Shown: piece by piece, positions 38,735 to 48,000 of the stretch
Layout: the number at the start of each line of letters is the position of its first letter
Position numbering within the stretch: the first letter of the stretch is position 1
Assembly (NCBI RefSeq): GCF_901709675.1
Contig: NC_051087.1
Span: 17,424,067 to 17,488,066 of the forward strand
Direction of reading: 5' to 3'
Origin: Syngnathus acus
Taxonomy: Eukaryota; Chordata; Actinopteri; Syngnathiformes; Syngnathidae
Length of the DNA: 64,000 nucleotides
Translations under genes and position numbers: made by a program
The notes under the pieces: generated by a model
What the model was told of the DNA's origin: nothing
The model's database searches: none
What the model saw: the letters and a program-made list of their open reading frames with translations, nothing else

Positions 38735-39785
38735 TATATTTTTAACAAGCACTGGGAGTACTTTTTACAACCGTGGGGACAGCTTCCTGGACCTGGTCTA
38801 CTCTTCGCATAAAGGAGCTTTCAAAGCCGCCCCCCTCCCCCATCTTGGACTTTCTGACCATATCACTGTTATGCTTTTGCCCGCGTACAGACAAAAGGTG
38901 AGAACATCCAGACCAGTTTGCAAGCGGGTACGGGTGTGGCCTGATGCGCTTCGTGACTGCTTTGGCTCTACTGACTGGGACGTGTTTAGGAGGGCTGCCA
39001 CTTGCGACGGTCGGGCAGACATTGAGGAGTATACTGACTCTGTTTCCTCCTACATCAGGAAGTGCATTGATGATGTGACACACTCAATATCCGTTGTCAC
39101 TCGGGCTAACCGGAAGCCATGGCTGACAGGGGCTGTCTTCAGGCTGCTGAGGGCCAGGGACAAAGCCTTTAGAGCGGGGGATGAGGCTGGCTTGAGGACT
39201 GCGAGGGCCGACCTGTCCCGGGGCATCAAAGAAGCGAAGAGGGCGTTCTCGTGCAAAATTACCGCCCACTTCAAGGACAGCAGGGACGCACGGAGCCTTT
39301 GGCAGGGCATTCAGACCATCACGGACTACAAGCCCGCGCCGCAGAGCTGTGACGGCGACGTCCGTCTGCTCAATGACCTCAACCGCTTCTTTGCTCGCTT
39401 CGACGCTCAGAACAGCACTTGCCCGCTGAAGGCCACTCCCCCTTCCCACGAGCTGCCCCTGTGCCTCTCCGCCGACAGCGTGAGGAGGGCGCTTGCCGCT
39501 ATCAACATCCGTAAGGCGGCGGGCCCGGACAACATCCCGGGTCGAGCGCTGAAGGACTGCGCTGGTGAGCTGACGGGTGTCTTCACGGACATCTTTAACA
39601 CTTCCCTGCAGCAGGCCATCGTCCCGTCGCTTTTCAAAGCTGCCACCATCGTACCTGTGCCGAAGAAACCTGCTCCGTCCTGCTTCAATGACTACCGCCC
39701 CGTGGCACTTACGCCCATCATCATGAAGTGCTTTGAGCGGCTTGTCATGGCGCACATCCGATCCGTTCTCCCCCCCCACCATTGA
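38735..39785 (+). pseudogene. LINE endonuclease end, linker and RT fingers
   Basis: LDLVYSSHKGAFKAAPLPHL and GLSDHITVMLLPAY give the final endonuclease block with its SDH catalytic motif. The linker follows, then IRKAAGPDNIPGRALKDCAG, ATIVPVPKKPAPSCFNDYRP and [20 protein letters not shown]. The frame ends in a stop created at the C-run near 39770. The RT continues in the next frame with [16 protein letters not shown]. Confidence 0.85.
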
Positions 39786-40857
39786 CCCCTTCCAGTTTGC
39801 GTACCAGGCCAAACGGTCCTCTGAGGATGCCATCTGCTCTGCCCTCCACTCGGCCCTCACCCACCTGGAGGGGAGGGACTCGTATGTGAGGTTGCTGTTT
39901 GTGGACTTCAGTTCTGCCTTCAACACCATTGTGCCACAACGTCTCATCAGCAAACTTGACAAGCTGGGCCTCAGTACCTGCCTCTGCAACTGGCTACTGG
40001 ACTTCCTCTGTCAGAGGCCACAGGTGGTACGTGTTTGCGACAAAATCTCCGCCAGCATCACGCTGAGCACAGGGGCCCCCCAAGGCTGCGTGATCAGTCC
40101 GCTGCTCTTCACCCTCCTGACGCATGACTGCACTGCCACCTACAGCCACAACCGCATAGTGAAGTTTGCTGACGACACGACTCTGGTGGGTCTCATCACC
40201 AAGGGAGACGAGACTCAATACAGGCTGGAGGTTGACCTTCTGACCACGTGGTGCAGGTACAACAACCTCCTGCTGAACGTCGACAAGACCAAGGAGATTG
40301 TTGTTGACTTCCGGAAGGGTCATGCCCAACACCTGCCGCTGACCATCGAGGGTGCTGTGGTGGAGAGAGTGAGCAGCGCCAGGTTCCTGGGGGTGCACAT
40401 CAGTGAGGATCTCTCCTGGTCCACCAACACCGCATCACTGGCGAACAAGGCCCAGTGCCGCCTGTACTTCCTTCGGAAACTCAGGCGAGCGGGCGCTCCT
40501 CCGGCCGTCATGACTACATTTTACCGCGGCACCATTGAGAGCGTCCTCTCCAGCTGTATTGCTGTTTGGGGTGGCAGCTGCACTGACTACGACTTGAAGG
40601 CCCTGCAGCGCATAGTGAAAACGGCTGGTAAGACTATTGGTGCTTCTCTCCCCTCCTTGAAGGACATTTACACCTCCCATCTCACCCGCAAGGCGACCAA
40701 GATTGTGAGTGATGTGAGTCACCCCGCTCACTCTTTGTTTGATCTTCTGCCCTCTGGGAGGCGGTACAGGAGCCTGCGCTCCCGCACCACCAGACTCTCC
40801 AACAGCTTCATACTCCAGGCCGTCAGGATCCTGAACTCGCTCCCCCTTTCTGCGTAG
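39783..40857 (+). CDS. LINE RT palm and thumb (about 357 codons, open)
   Basis: [15 protein letters not shown] (motif A), [16 protein letters not shown] (motif B), [10 protein letters not shown] (catalytic FADD), [16 protein letters not shown] (motif D), [12 protein letters not shown] (motif E), thumb to [13 protein letters not shown]. There are no stops. If the C-run at 39770-39777 lost or gained one base, this joins the upstream frame into a single polypeptide of about 700 residues. Confidence 0.88.
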
Positions 40858-41140
40858 CGTCCTGTTCTTTGCGCTATGCTTACTGTCTGCTGTATGCACA
40901 CTGGCTCAGTTTTGCTCCTCTTATTTATTGGGTTATTGGTTTATTATTTATTCATCGCTCATTTTATTTATTTATTATTTTTTATTTATTATTTATTGTT
41001 TGTGCCTTCTTGTTTTTATTTTGTGTCGTCTACTTGTATGTCTCGTCACCGTGGGATAGAGGAAACGGAATTTCGGTTTCTTTGTGTGTCTTGACATATG
41101 AAGGGATTGACAATAAAGCTGACTTTGACTTTGACTTTGA

Positions 41141-41480
41141 TATGGGAAGAACAACAATAGTGAGTCCTTCCGATCATTCTGAAGCTTTCATGGTTCGCTT
41201 CTAAGTTTAACGTAACGGCCATATGAATTTAAAGTTGCATGACTTAATATTTGAGATGAGAAATGTGGCACTTTCTGGAAGGCCTGACACATTATTGCGG
41301 GGCATTAGTTCCATTGCCACGAGTGGGTGACTAGGGGATGCCAACTAAGTGATGGGCTTTCATGGCACGGTGAATAATGGGGCGTCTCATCCTCGCTGTC
41401 GAGCGGGTGCACTTGATCAAGAAGTAGGCAGAGCACTGGTGTTTGCGAGTGAACCTGGGCCCAGAGAATCTAGCTTGACA
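41141..41480. other. Stretch without assigned feature
   Basis: About 340 bp between a LINE tail and the Harbinger-like scrap. Possibly the 5' part of the Harbinger relic; no motif supports that. Confidence 0.4.
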
Positions 41481-41559
41481 AATGACTCAGTCACATGGAC
41501 CTCCGCTTGCGGGAGGCCCGCGGCTTGGACAAAGTGGCCGCTCAGAGTACTTACTATTT

Positions 41560-41736
41560 CTCAGTTACGTCAGGAATACTGAAACTGATTCTTGGCCTCT
41601 GGAACCTTCTGACTTCTGTAGTGTAAATGAAGCAACAGTATGTAGAACAGTTCACAATGTCTGCAGTGCAATTTGTGAACTGAGAAATCTATACAGTGAT
41701 CATTGCTGTGATGTGCAACTTCCTGAAGCAGCATAA
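41560..41736 (+). pseudogene. Harbinger (HARBI1-like) transposase scrap
   Basis: The frame reads PLEPSDFCSVNEATVCRTVH and NVCSAICELRNLY, which matches the HTH-containing tract before the catalytic core of PIF/Harbinger nucleases (pattern recalled: SEATVCRTVHRVCKAI). It stops at 41734-41736. No catalytic residues remain. Confidence 0.55.
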
Positions 41737-42010
41737 GTCAAGTCAAGTTTATTTATATATCCCTAAATCACAGACAAGTGTCAAAGGGCTTCACATGTGC
41801 ACAATTGACAATTAATCTCAACATCCCCTGATCTTAACTCCCAGGAGGGCAAGGAAAAACTCAATAACCCCTGCTGGAGAAAAATGAGAAACCTTGAGAA
41901 GAGACCACAGATGGGAGGATCGCAAAACAGTCCTGGCCGTCCAATGAAAGACAGATGTTCCGGTAATGGTTGCAGAAAATATCAGAGGACTTGCACTCAG
42001 AGCTGCATTC
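41737..42010 (-). repeat. LINE-X 3' UTR fragment
   Basis: On the plus strand it begins AAGTCAAGTCAAGTTTATTT, so the minus-strand element ends in the (GTCAA)-type tail. It continues with CATCCCCTGATCTTAACTCC, GGGCAAGGAAAAACTCAA and AAACCTTGAGAAGAGACC, as in 43441-43700. It is extremely 5' truncated. Confidence 0.8.
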
Positions 42011-42244
42011 ACATCGAAGCATTCATGTTCAGTCAGAAAAGCTATTTTTTTTTAAACATGTAAGGATTGAATATGGCTTGTTTTTGCTTGAATTGTAAAA
42101 GAAAATTATTAAGTAAACGTAGGCTGTTGTCGTGACCAAAATGTTCTCAAGTGAGAAAAAAATATTTTCACAATATTTTTTAATTAGGCAGATTTCTAAT
42201 ACGTTTACATCGGTCATTGAACACCTCTCTTCTAATTTTATATC
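42011..42244. other. Unassigned AT-rich stretch
   Basis: No repeat pair or gene recognised between the LINE-X fragment and the following dispersed repeat. Confidence 0.5.
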
Positions 42245-42600
42245 TAATTCCATCTATCCATCCATCCATTTTCTGAACCGCTTGTCCCCGCGGGGGTTGC
42301 GGGTGTACTGGAGCCTATCCCAGCAATCATTTGTCAGTCGGCGAGGGACACCCTGAACTGGTTGCCAGCAGGGCACACAGAGACAAAAAACCATTCGCAC
42401 TCACACCTATGGACAATTTGGAGTGCTGAATCGGCCTACCAAGGTTGTTTTTGGGACGTGGGAGGAAGTCGGACTGCCCGGATAAAACCCACGCGGGCAC
42501 GGGGAGAACATACAGACTGCACACAGGGAGGACCGAAGGCGGAATCGAACCCGCAACCTCTGAACTGCGAGGCGAACATGCCTCACCGTGCCCCCCGCAC
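42245..42600 (+). repeat. CCATCC-headed dispersed repeat, third copy
   Basis: Same order of blocks as 13953-14322: (CCAT)n, ATTTTCTGAACCGCTTGTCC, GGTGTACTGGAGCCTATCCC, CACACAGAGACAAAAAACC, GGGAGGACCGAAGGCGGAAT. Ends near 42600. Confidence 0.82.
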
Positions 42601-42654
42601 CAGTAATACATAAACAACAAATAAATAAATAAAATACCCAGATCATGTCATATG

Positions 42655-43440
42655 TGGACTTCTTAATTTATCATCAGCACACTGTAAATGTGAAACTGAT
42701 ACGTTTTGAGAAGCCATGCCCACGCCTGTAATAAAGTCTATGGAGAGGTGGGACCGTGGCCGATGGGGGACAGGTAGTGGTTGAAGCAGGCCGGCCGGAG
42801 GCCGCTTGGGTGTCTTGCACCGGTTGCAGATGGGACAGGCTCTGATGTACTCCCGGATGTCCTCCCTCAGGGTTGCCCACCCACCAGAAACGTTGCTCCA
42901 CCAAGAATTGGGTGGCAGGTGAGGTGAGAGTCGTGCGCCTACTGTAGCACAGGCGTGCGGACGTTGTTGATAAACAGGCGATCGTCCAGGCAGGAACTGG
43001 GGCTGAGCTGATTCCGAGTGGCTGACCGTACTTGCTCCTCAATGTCCCAAGACACGGCCGCCACCACGACGAAGACACGGCCGCCACCATGACGGAGGAT
43101 GGTGAGAATCTTGCTCCTCAATTGGTACTCCCAGGGAAATGCTTGTGACAGGGCATACGCCTTGGCGTTGCAAGAACCTTGTCGTTAGGAAAGAGAGAAG
43201 TTAAATTACCCAAAGAACAAGGACCACCGGGCCTGGCAGCAGTTCTGCCTCTTGGTGGATTGGAAGTTGCGGTGGTCTGTTAACACAATAAACGGGGTAG
43301 CCGCTCCCTCTAGCCAGTGTTGCCACTCTTCTAATGCTAATTTCATCGCTAGGAGTTTGCAGTTACCAATGTAATTGTGCTTGGGAGGAGACAGCCGGCG
43401 CGAGAAAAAGGCACATGGGTGAATTCCTGACCACTGCGTT
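42655..43440 (-). pseudogene. Gypsy pol fragment (RNase H to integrase), antisense
   Basis: The minus strand from 43439 reads [40 protein letters not shown] and FIVLTDHRN (RNase H). Further down come FLVEQRFWWVGNPEG and CRQCKT-like integrase zinc-finger tracts. It parallels residues 380-620 of the intact element at 19014 but is a diverged relative. Shifts and stops throughout; no LTR nearby. Confidence 0.75.
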
Positions 43441-44938
43441 GTCAAGTCAAGTCAAGTTTATTTGTATAGCCCTAAATCACAAGCAGTCTCAAAGGGCTTC
43501 ACATAGACAAACAATTGACAATTATTCTCAAAGCATCCCCTGATCTTCAGCTCCCAAAAGGGCAAGGAAAAACTCAAAAAAACCCTACCAGGGGAAAAAT
43601 GAGAAACCTTGAGAAGGGACCACAGATGGAAGGATCCCCTTTCAGGGTCACCAGGCTGCAATGGCTGCAGAGAGGGCACATAGAATACGTAATATGAAAA
43701 TCAATGAAAAAGTGGATGTCCAAGTCAAAGCGAAGAAGTGCCGGAGGTGCCCTCGATTGTCCTGGCAGTGTCTTCGAGGAGGGTAAGCTGCAGTTTCCTC
43801 ATCCTGAATTGGTCCACGAGAATCCAGATAGCTGCTGTCAGCTTGGGTGCCACCTAACCACCTCCCCAGCCGGGGAGGGGGGAGGGGGAGAGGGAGCGAA
43901 AACAAACTCCAGCCGAATCGGCCACTACAGGTTAATTAAAGGCCATATCATAGAAATGTGTCTTTAAACGAGTCTTAAATGTTTCTAGTGAGGTAGCAGT
44001 TCTAATATCCATTGGTAGGGCATTCCAAAGCTCTGGAGCCCGAATAGAAAATGCTCTAGACCCTGCAGACATTTTCTTGGCCCTCGGTGTCACTAAAAGA
44101 CTAGCGTTTTGCGAACGAAGGTTACGAGACGGAACATAAGGAACAACTAGGTCGACGAGATATGAAGGCGCTAAGCCATGCAATGATTTATAGGTTAATA
44201 GAACAACCTTGAAGTCACATCTTAAATGGACTGGGAGCCAATGTAAGTTGGCTAATATTGGGGTAATGTGATCAGATTTTCTTGTCCGTGAGAGCAGCCT
44301 TGCAGCAGCATTACGTACTAACTGTAGACTTTTGATGCTGGACTTAGGAAGACCAGAGAATAATGCATTACAGTAGTCCAGGCGCGACGTGATGAACGCA
44401 TGTATAATAGTTTCCGCATCACCGGTCAAGAGGATCGGACGAATCTTAGCAATATTACGAAGGTGAAAAAACACAATTCTGGTTATATTCTTAATGTGCT
44501 TTTGAAAGGAGAGCGTTTGGTCAAATATTACCCCGAGATTAGTTACAGTATCGCTCTGAGCGATAGTCATAGTGGTTCCCTTAAATAAGTGTTGATAACG
44601 AGCTGGACCAATTATCAACAGCTCACGCCTCAAGATAACAACAGTCCCGCGGATCGTAACATTGAAAACTAATATTATATTGATGTATTATGTCCCCAAG
44701 CGGAATCATATAAATATTAAATAGAATTGGTCCGAGTATCGATCCCTGTGGGACACCACACGTAACATTATAGAGCTCAGAGGACGTATTGCCATGGACC
44801 ACTCGGTGCGTCCTGTCTGATAGATAGGAATAGAACCAGCCTAGTGCCGACCCTGAAATACCAACACAACCTTTAAGATGCTCTGATAAAATATCGAAGT
44901 CTACAGTGTCGAAGGCAGCACTAAGATCGAGTAGTAAC
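43441..44938 (-). mobile_element. LINE-X, 3' part (antisense), interrupted by LINE-Y
   Basis: The 3' tail is at 43441-43455 (GTCAAGTCAAGTCAAG on the plus strand). The 3' UTR extends to about 43930 and the RT segments lie at 43932-44938. LINE-Y is inserted at 44938-44939. The 5' portion with ORF1 is found at 48870-49985, beyond the insertion. The endonuclease and first half of the RT are missing. Confidence 0.8.
43932..44938 (-). pseudogene. LINE-X reverse transcriptase, internally deleted
   Basis: The upstream frame (from 44938) gives LLLLDLSAAFDTVDFDILSE (motif A), FYSYLSDRTHRV and [20 protein letters not shown] (motif B), then breaks at about 44640 where YADD should lie. The downstream frame gives DTVTNLGVIFDQTLSF (motif E), [38 protein letters not shown] and RAFSIRAPELWNALP. 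Deletion of the catalytic motif makes the copy inactive. Confidence 0.85.
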
Positions 44939-44949
44939 AAGATGGCGGC
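44938..44949 (+). promoter_or_regulatory. TISU/YY1-type initiator at the LINE-Y 5' end
   Basis: CAAGATGGCGGC matches the TISU consensus (SAASATGGCGGC) at all 12 positions and contains the YY1 core AAGATGGCGG. Its ATG is the first codon of the LINE-Y ORF. The first few bases may be shared with the LINE-X flank. Confidence 0.6.
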
Positions 44950-47900
44950 GCCCCAGTCGGCCGCGGCCGCTACGCGTCTCAGCAATCGACGGGGATATTC
45001 ACAAAATATGTCGCCTAGGACACTACAAACAACACAAAGTTTAGTTCATCCATCCAGTAGAGTAGTGTACGATCGCCAGCGCCTGCTGGAGGTACGGTCA
45101 TCGAGTGTTTTCGGACTCGTAGCCACAACTACCCTGGTCTGTTTGCGTAGCCTCGGAGTGCTTAGGGCGCTAGCCCCAGGAGCTCACGACGCAGCGGGCT
45201 CGCCGGGCAGCACACGCCGGAGGAGGAGTAAGCGTAGGCGGTGTGACCGGCGGCGAAAGCGCGGCTGTCGAGGTGGGCTAACGGCTAAGCTGAGAGCTAA
45301 CCCCTACAAACCGCCGCTTCCATCCATCTTCCTCTCCAACGTCCGCTCACTGGATAATAAAATGGACCATCTACAACTGGAACTCTCTTCAAAGAGGGAA
45401 GTTAGAAACTGCTGCGCTCTCATCCTGACGGAGACATGGCTGAACTCATCAATGCCGGACAACGCCGTTAGCCTGGAGGGGCTCGCTACATTCCGCGCCG
45501 ACAGAAACAGCGAGCTAAGCGGTAAATCCCGAGGAGGTGGGCTGTGTGTCTACATCAACAACAACTGGTGCAAAAATGCTAGATCTGTCGTCAGCTTCTG
45601 CTCTTCGGACATCGAGCTTTTGACTGTTAACTGCAGACCCTTCTACCTGCCCAGAGAGTTTACTGTTGTTAGCATCACGGCTGTGTACGTGCCTCCTAGC
45701 GCTAACACTAAAGAGGCCATGAGGGTTCTCTATCGGACAATCAGTGAGCTGCAATCCACGCACACAGAGGGGGTTTTCATCATTGCTGGGGACTTCAACC
45801 AGGCTAGCATGAAGACTATTCTCCCCCATTTTTTCCAACACGTGGATTTTCCAACTCGGGGAGAGAACACTCTGGACTTGGTTTACACAAATATAAAGGA
45901 TGCATTCAGAGCAGCCCCCCGCCCCCACCTCGGCTCTTCAGACCACCTATCTGTTATGCTAACCCCTGCATACAGGCCCCTGCTGATCAGAGCAAAACCC
46001 ACAGTGAAGCAGGTGAGGGTGTGGTCTGAGGGGGCCATGGAGGCACTCCAGGACTGCTTTGAGTGCTCTGACTGGGACATGTTCAAATCAGCAGCAACAT
46101 ATGACAATCAGATCAACATTGATGAGTACGCCATGACTGTGTCAGCCTACATCAACAAATGCTCCGAGGACGTCAGCACCACTAAGAACATCATCACCCG
46201 AGCCAACCAACGACCCTGGATGACTGAGGATGTACGTCATATGCTACGAGCACGGAACTCAGCCTTCAAGTCTGGCGACAAGGAGGCACTGAGGACAGCG
46301 AGAGCCAACTTGAACCGTGCCATCAGGCTAGCGAAGCGAAGCCACAGTCGGAAAATTCAGGATTTTTTCCACGACGCCAATAACACCAGGAGTATGTGGC
46401 AAGGCATACGGGCGATCACGGACTACAACTCACCCTCCCCCCCGGTGGGTGAGGTTGATGCTGACTTCCTAAATGGTCTAAATAACTTCTTTGGGCGTTT
46501 TGAGGCACTAAACAGCACTCCGGCAGTTAAAACTGTTCCCCACCAGGAAGAGGAGGTCCTCTGCCTTGACTCAGCCGACGTGTGGAAGACTCTGAGAAGA
46601 GTCAACCCACGTAAGGCCCCAGGCCCCGACAACATACCTGGGCGGGTGTTCAAGGAATGTGCAGGCCAGCTGGCTGGTGTCATCACAGACATTTTTAACA
46701 TCTCGCTGGACCAAGCTAAAGTGCCAGTGTGCTTCAAGGCTGCCTCCATCATTCCGGTGCCGAAGAAACCTCAAATCACCTCATGGAATGACTACAGACC
46801 TGTGGCACTGACTCCCATCATGATGAAGTGCTTCGAGAGGCTGCTCAAAGATCACATCGTCTCCAGACTCCCCCCAACATTCGATCCGTTCCAGTTTGCC
46901 TACCGGCAGAACCGCTCCACTGAGGATGCCATCTCCTCCGTTCTTCACCTGAGCCTGGCTCACCTGGAGGAGAGGAACACCCACGTGCGGTTGCTGTTCC
47001 TGGACTTCAGCTCAGCGTTTAACACCATCATTCCACAACATCTGGTGGAAAAACTGGAACACCTGGGCTTCAGCACCCCCCTTCGGAACTGGCTGCTAGA
47101 CTTCCTCACCAACAGACCTCAGTCAGTCCGGGTCGGACAGAACACCTCAGATGTCATCACCCTCAGCACAGGCTCCCCTCAGGGCTGCGTCCTGAGCCCA
47201 CTGCTGTTCACCCTGATGACACACGACTGCGCCCCCAGGTTCACCACCAATCACATCGTGAAGTTTGCAGACGACACAACGGTGGTGGGCCTCATCAGGG
47301 ACAACAACGACCTGGACTACAGAGAGGAGGTGGAGCAGTTGGTGGGCTGGTGCAGAGAAAATAGCCTGATCCTGAATGTGGAGAAGACGAAGGAGATCAT
47401 CGTCGACTTCAGGAAGAACCAGCCTCACCACGCTCCACTGATCATCAACAGCTCAGCTGTGGAGGTGGTCAGCAGCACTAAATTCCTGGGAGTCCACATC
47501 ACAGACGACCTCACCTGGACTGTGAACACCACAACACTGGTCAAGAGGGCACAGAAGCGCTTGTACTTCCTGCGGAGGATGAGGAGAGCCCACCTGCCCC
47601 CACCCATCATGAGGACGTTCTACCGAAGCACCATAGAGAGCATTCTGACAAGCTGTCTCTCGGTGTGGTGTGGAGGTTGCAGCGCCTCCGATTGGAAGAA
47701 CCTGAGGAGAGTGGTGAGGACAGCAGAGAGGATCATCGGTGCTCCTCTTCCCTCCATTCAGGACTTGTCATCCCAGCGCTGCGTGTCCCGAGCCCCAAAT
47801 ATTATCAGTGACCCATCACACCCCCACCATGGACTGTTCTCCCTGCTGCCCTCTGGGAAGAGGTTTCGCAGCATCCGCTGCAGGTCCACCAGGTTCTGCA

Positions 47901-47950
47901 ATAGTTTTTTCCCTGCTGTCGTCAGACTGTTGAACATTCAAACGTAGCAT
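44939..47950 (+). mobile_element. LINE-Y, full ORF but missing 3' UTR
   Basis: Its 5' end abuts LINE-X at 44938-44941 and begins with the AAGATGGCGGC initiator. The single ORF fills the whole element. The related copy at 60364-61895 has a 3' UTR of about 220 bp with AATAAAG and a (TCTAAG)n tail. Here the sequence departs from that copy a few bases after the stop codon, and a hAT follows at 48001. Confidence 0.85.
44942..47947 (+). CDS. LINE-Y ORF2-like protein: endonuclease and reverse transcriptase, 1001 aa, intact
   Basis: Nicks target DNA and copies its RNA there (target-primed reverse transcription). Residues 1-110 are a basic N-terminal extension. The APE-type endonuclease covers about 110-340: PSIFLSNVRSLDNKMDHLQL, LTETWLNSSMP, IAGDFNQASM, GSSDHLSVML. 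RT about 540-880: [13 protein letters not shown] (A), [16 protein letters not shown] (B), [10 protein letters not shown] (C, catalytic), [13 protein letters not shown] (D), [12 protein letters not shown] (E). The thumb ends at [13 protein letters not shown]. No stop or frameshift. I chose the ATG at 44942 rather than 44906 because the upstream residues belong to the LINE-X flank. CR1/L2 group by motif pattern. Confidence 0.93.
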   Translation: MAAPQSAAAATRLSNRRGYSQNMSPRTLQTTQSLVHPSSRVVYDRQRLLEVRSSSVFGLVATTTLVCLRSLGVLRALAPGAHDAAGSPGSTRRRRSKRRRCDRRRKRGCRGGLTAKLRANPYKPPLPSIFLSNVRSLDNKMDHLQLELSSKREVRNCCALILTETWLNSSMPDNAVSLEGLATFRADRNSELSGKSRGGGLCVYINNNWCKNARSVVSFCSSDIELLTVNCRPFYLPREFTVVSITAVYVPPSANTKEAMRVLYRTISELQSTHTEGVFIIAGDFNQASMKTILPHFFQHVDFPTRGENTLDLVYTNIKDAFRAAPRPHLGSSDHLSVMLTPAYRPLLIRAKPTVKQVRVWSEGAMEALQDCFECSDWDMFKSAATYDNQINIDEYAMTVSAYINKCSEDVSTTKNIITRANQRPWMTEDVRHMLRARNSAFKSGDKEALRTARANLNRAIRLAKRSHSRKIQDFFHDANNTRSMWQGIRAITDYNSPSPPVGEVDADFLNGLNNFFGRFEALNSTPAVKTVPHQEEEVLCLDSADVWKTLRRVNPRKAPGPDNIPGRVFKECAGQLAGVITDIFNISLDQAKVPVCFKAASIIPVPKKPQITSWNDYRPVALTPIMMKCFERLLKDHIVSRLPPTFDPFQFAYRQNRSTEDAISSVLHLSLAHLEERNTHVRLLFLDFSSAFNTIIPQHLVEKLEHLGFSTPLRNWLLDFLTNRPQSVRVGQNTSDVITLSTGSPQGCVLSPLLFTLMTHDCAPRFTTNHIVKFADDTTVVGLIRDNNDLDYREEVEQLVGWCRENSLILNVEKTKEIIVDFRKNQPHHAPLIINSSAVEVVSSTKFLGVHITDDLTWTVNTTTLVKRAQKRLYFLRRMRRAHLPPPIMRTFYRSTIESILTSCLSVWCGGCSASDWKNLRRVVRTAERIIGAPLPSIQDLSSQRCVSRAPNIISDPSHPHHGLFSLLPSGKRFRSIRCRSTRFCNSFFPAVVRLLNIQT

Positions 47951-48000
47951 TTCAAACGGGCGCGCACGCAACAACTAAATTTGTCTTCATAACAAGCAAG

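Larger units (their letters stand above)
38735..41140 (+). mobile_element. 5'-truncated L2-group LINE with near-complete RT
   Basis: Carries the end of the endonuclease, the whole RT, and a 3' UTR to the tail of repeated TTTGAC units (41122-41140). One base change in an eight-C run (39770-39777) divides two long frames. It is inserted in, or next to, the RTE-like relic. Confidence 0.85.

Noticed and set aside
39084-39989. 301-codon minus-strand frame as a gene
   Set aside because: It lies wholly opposite the LINE RT frames, which carry clear motifs; antisense shadow.
41482-41736. Candidate C-terminal P2X exon
   Set aside because: Open frame phases do not fit the phase-0 donor at 33643, and the residues match a Harbinger transposase tract instead.
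44906-44941. Start of the LINE-Y ORF at 44906
   Set aside because: Those 12 codons are antisense LINE-X sequence; the element and its initiator begin at about 44939.
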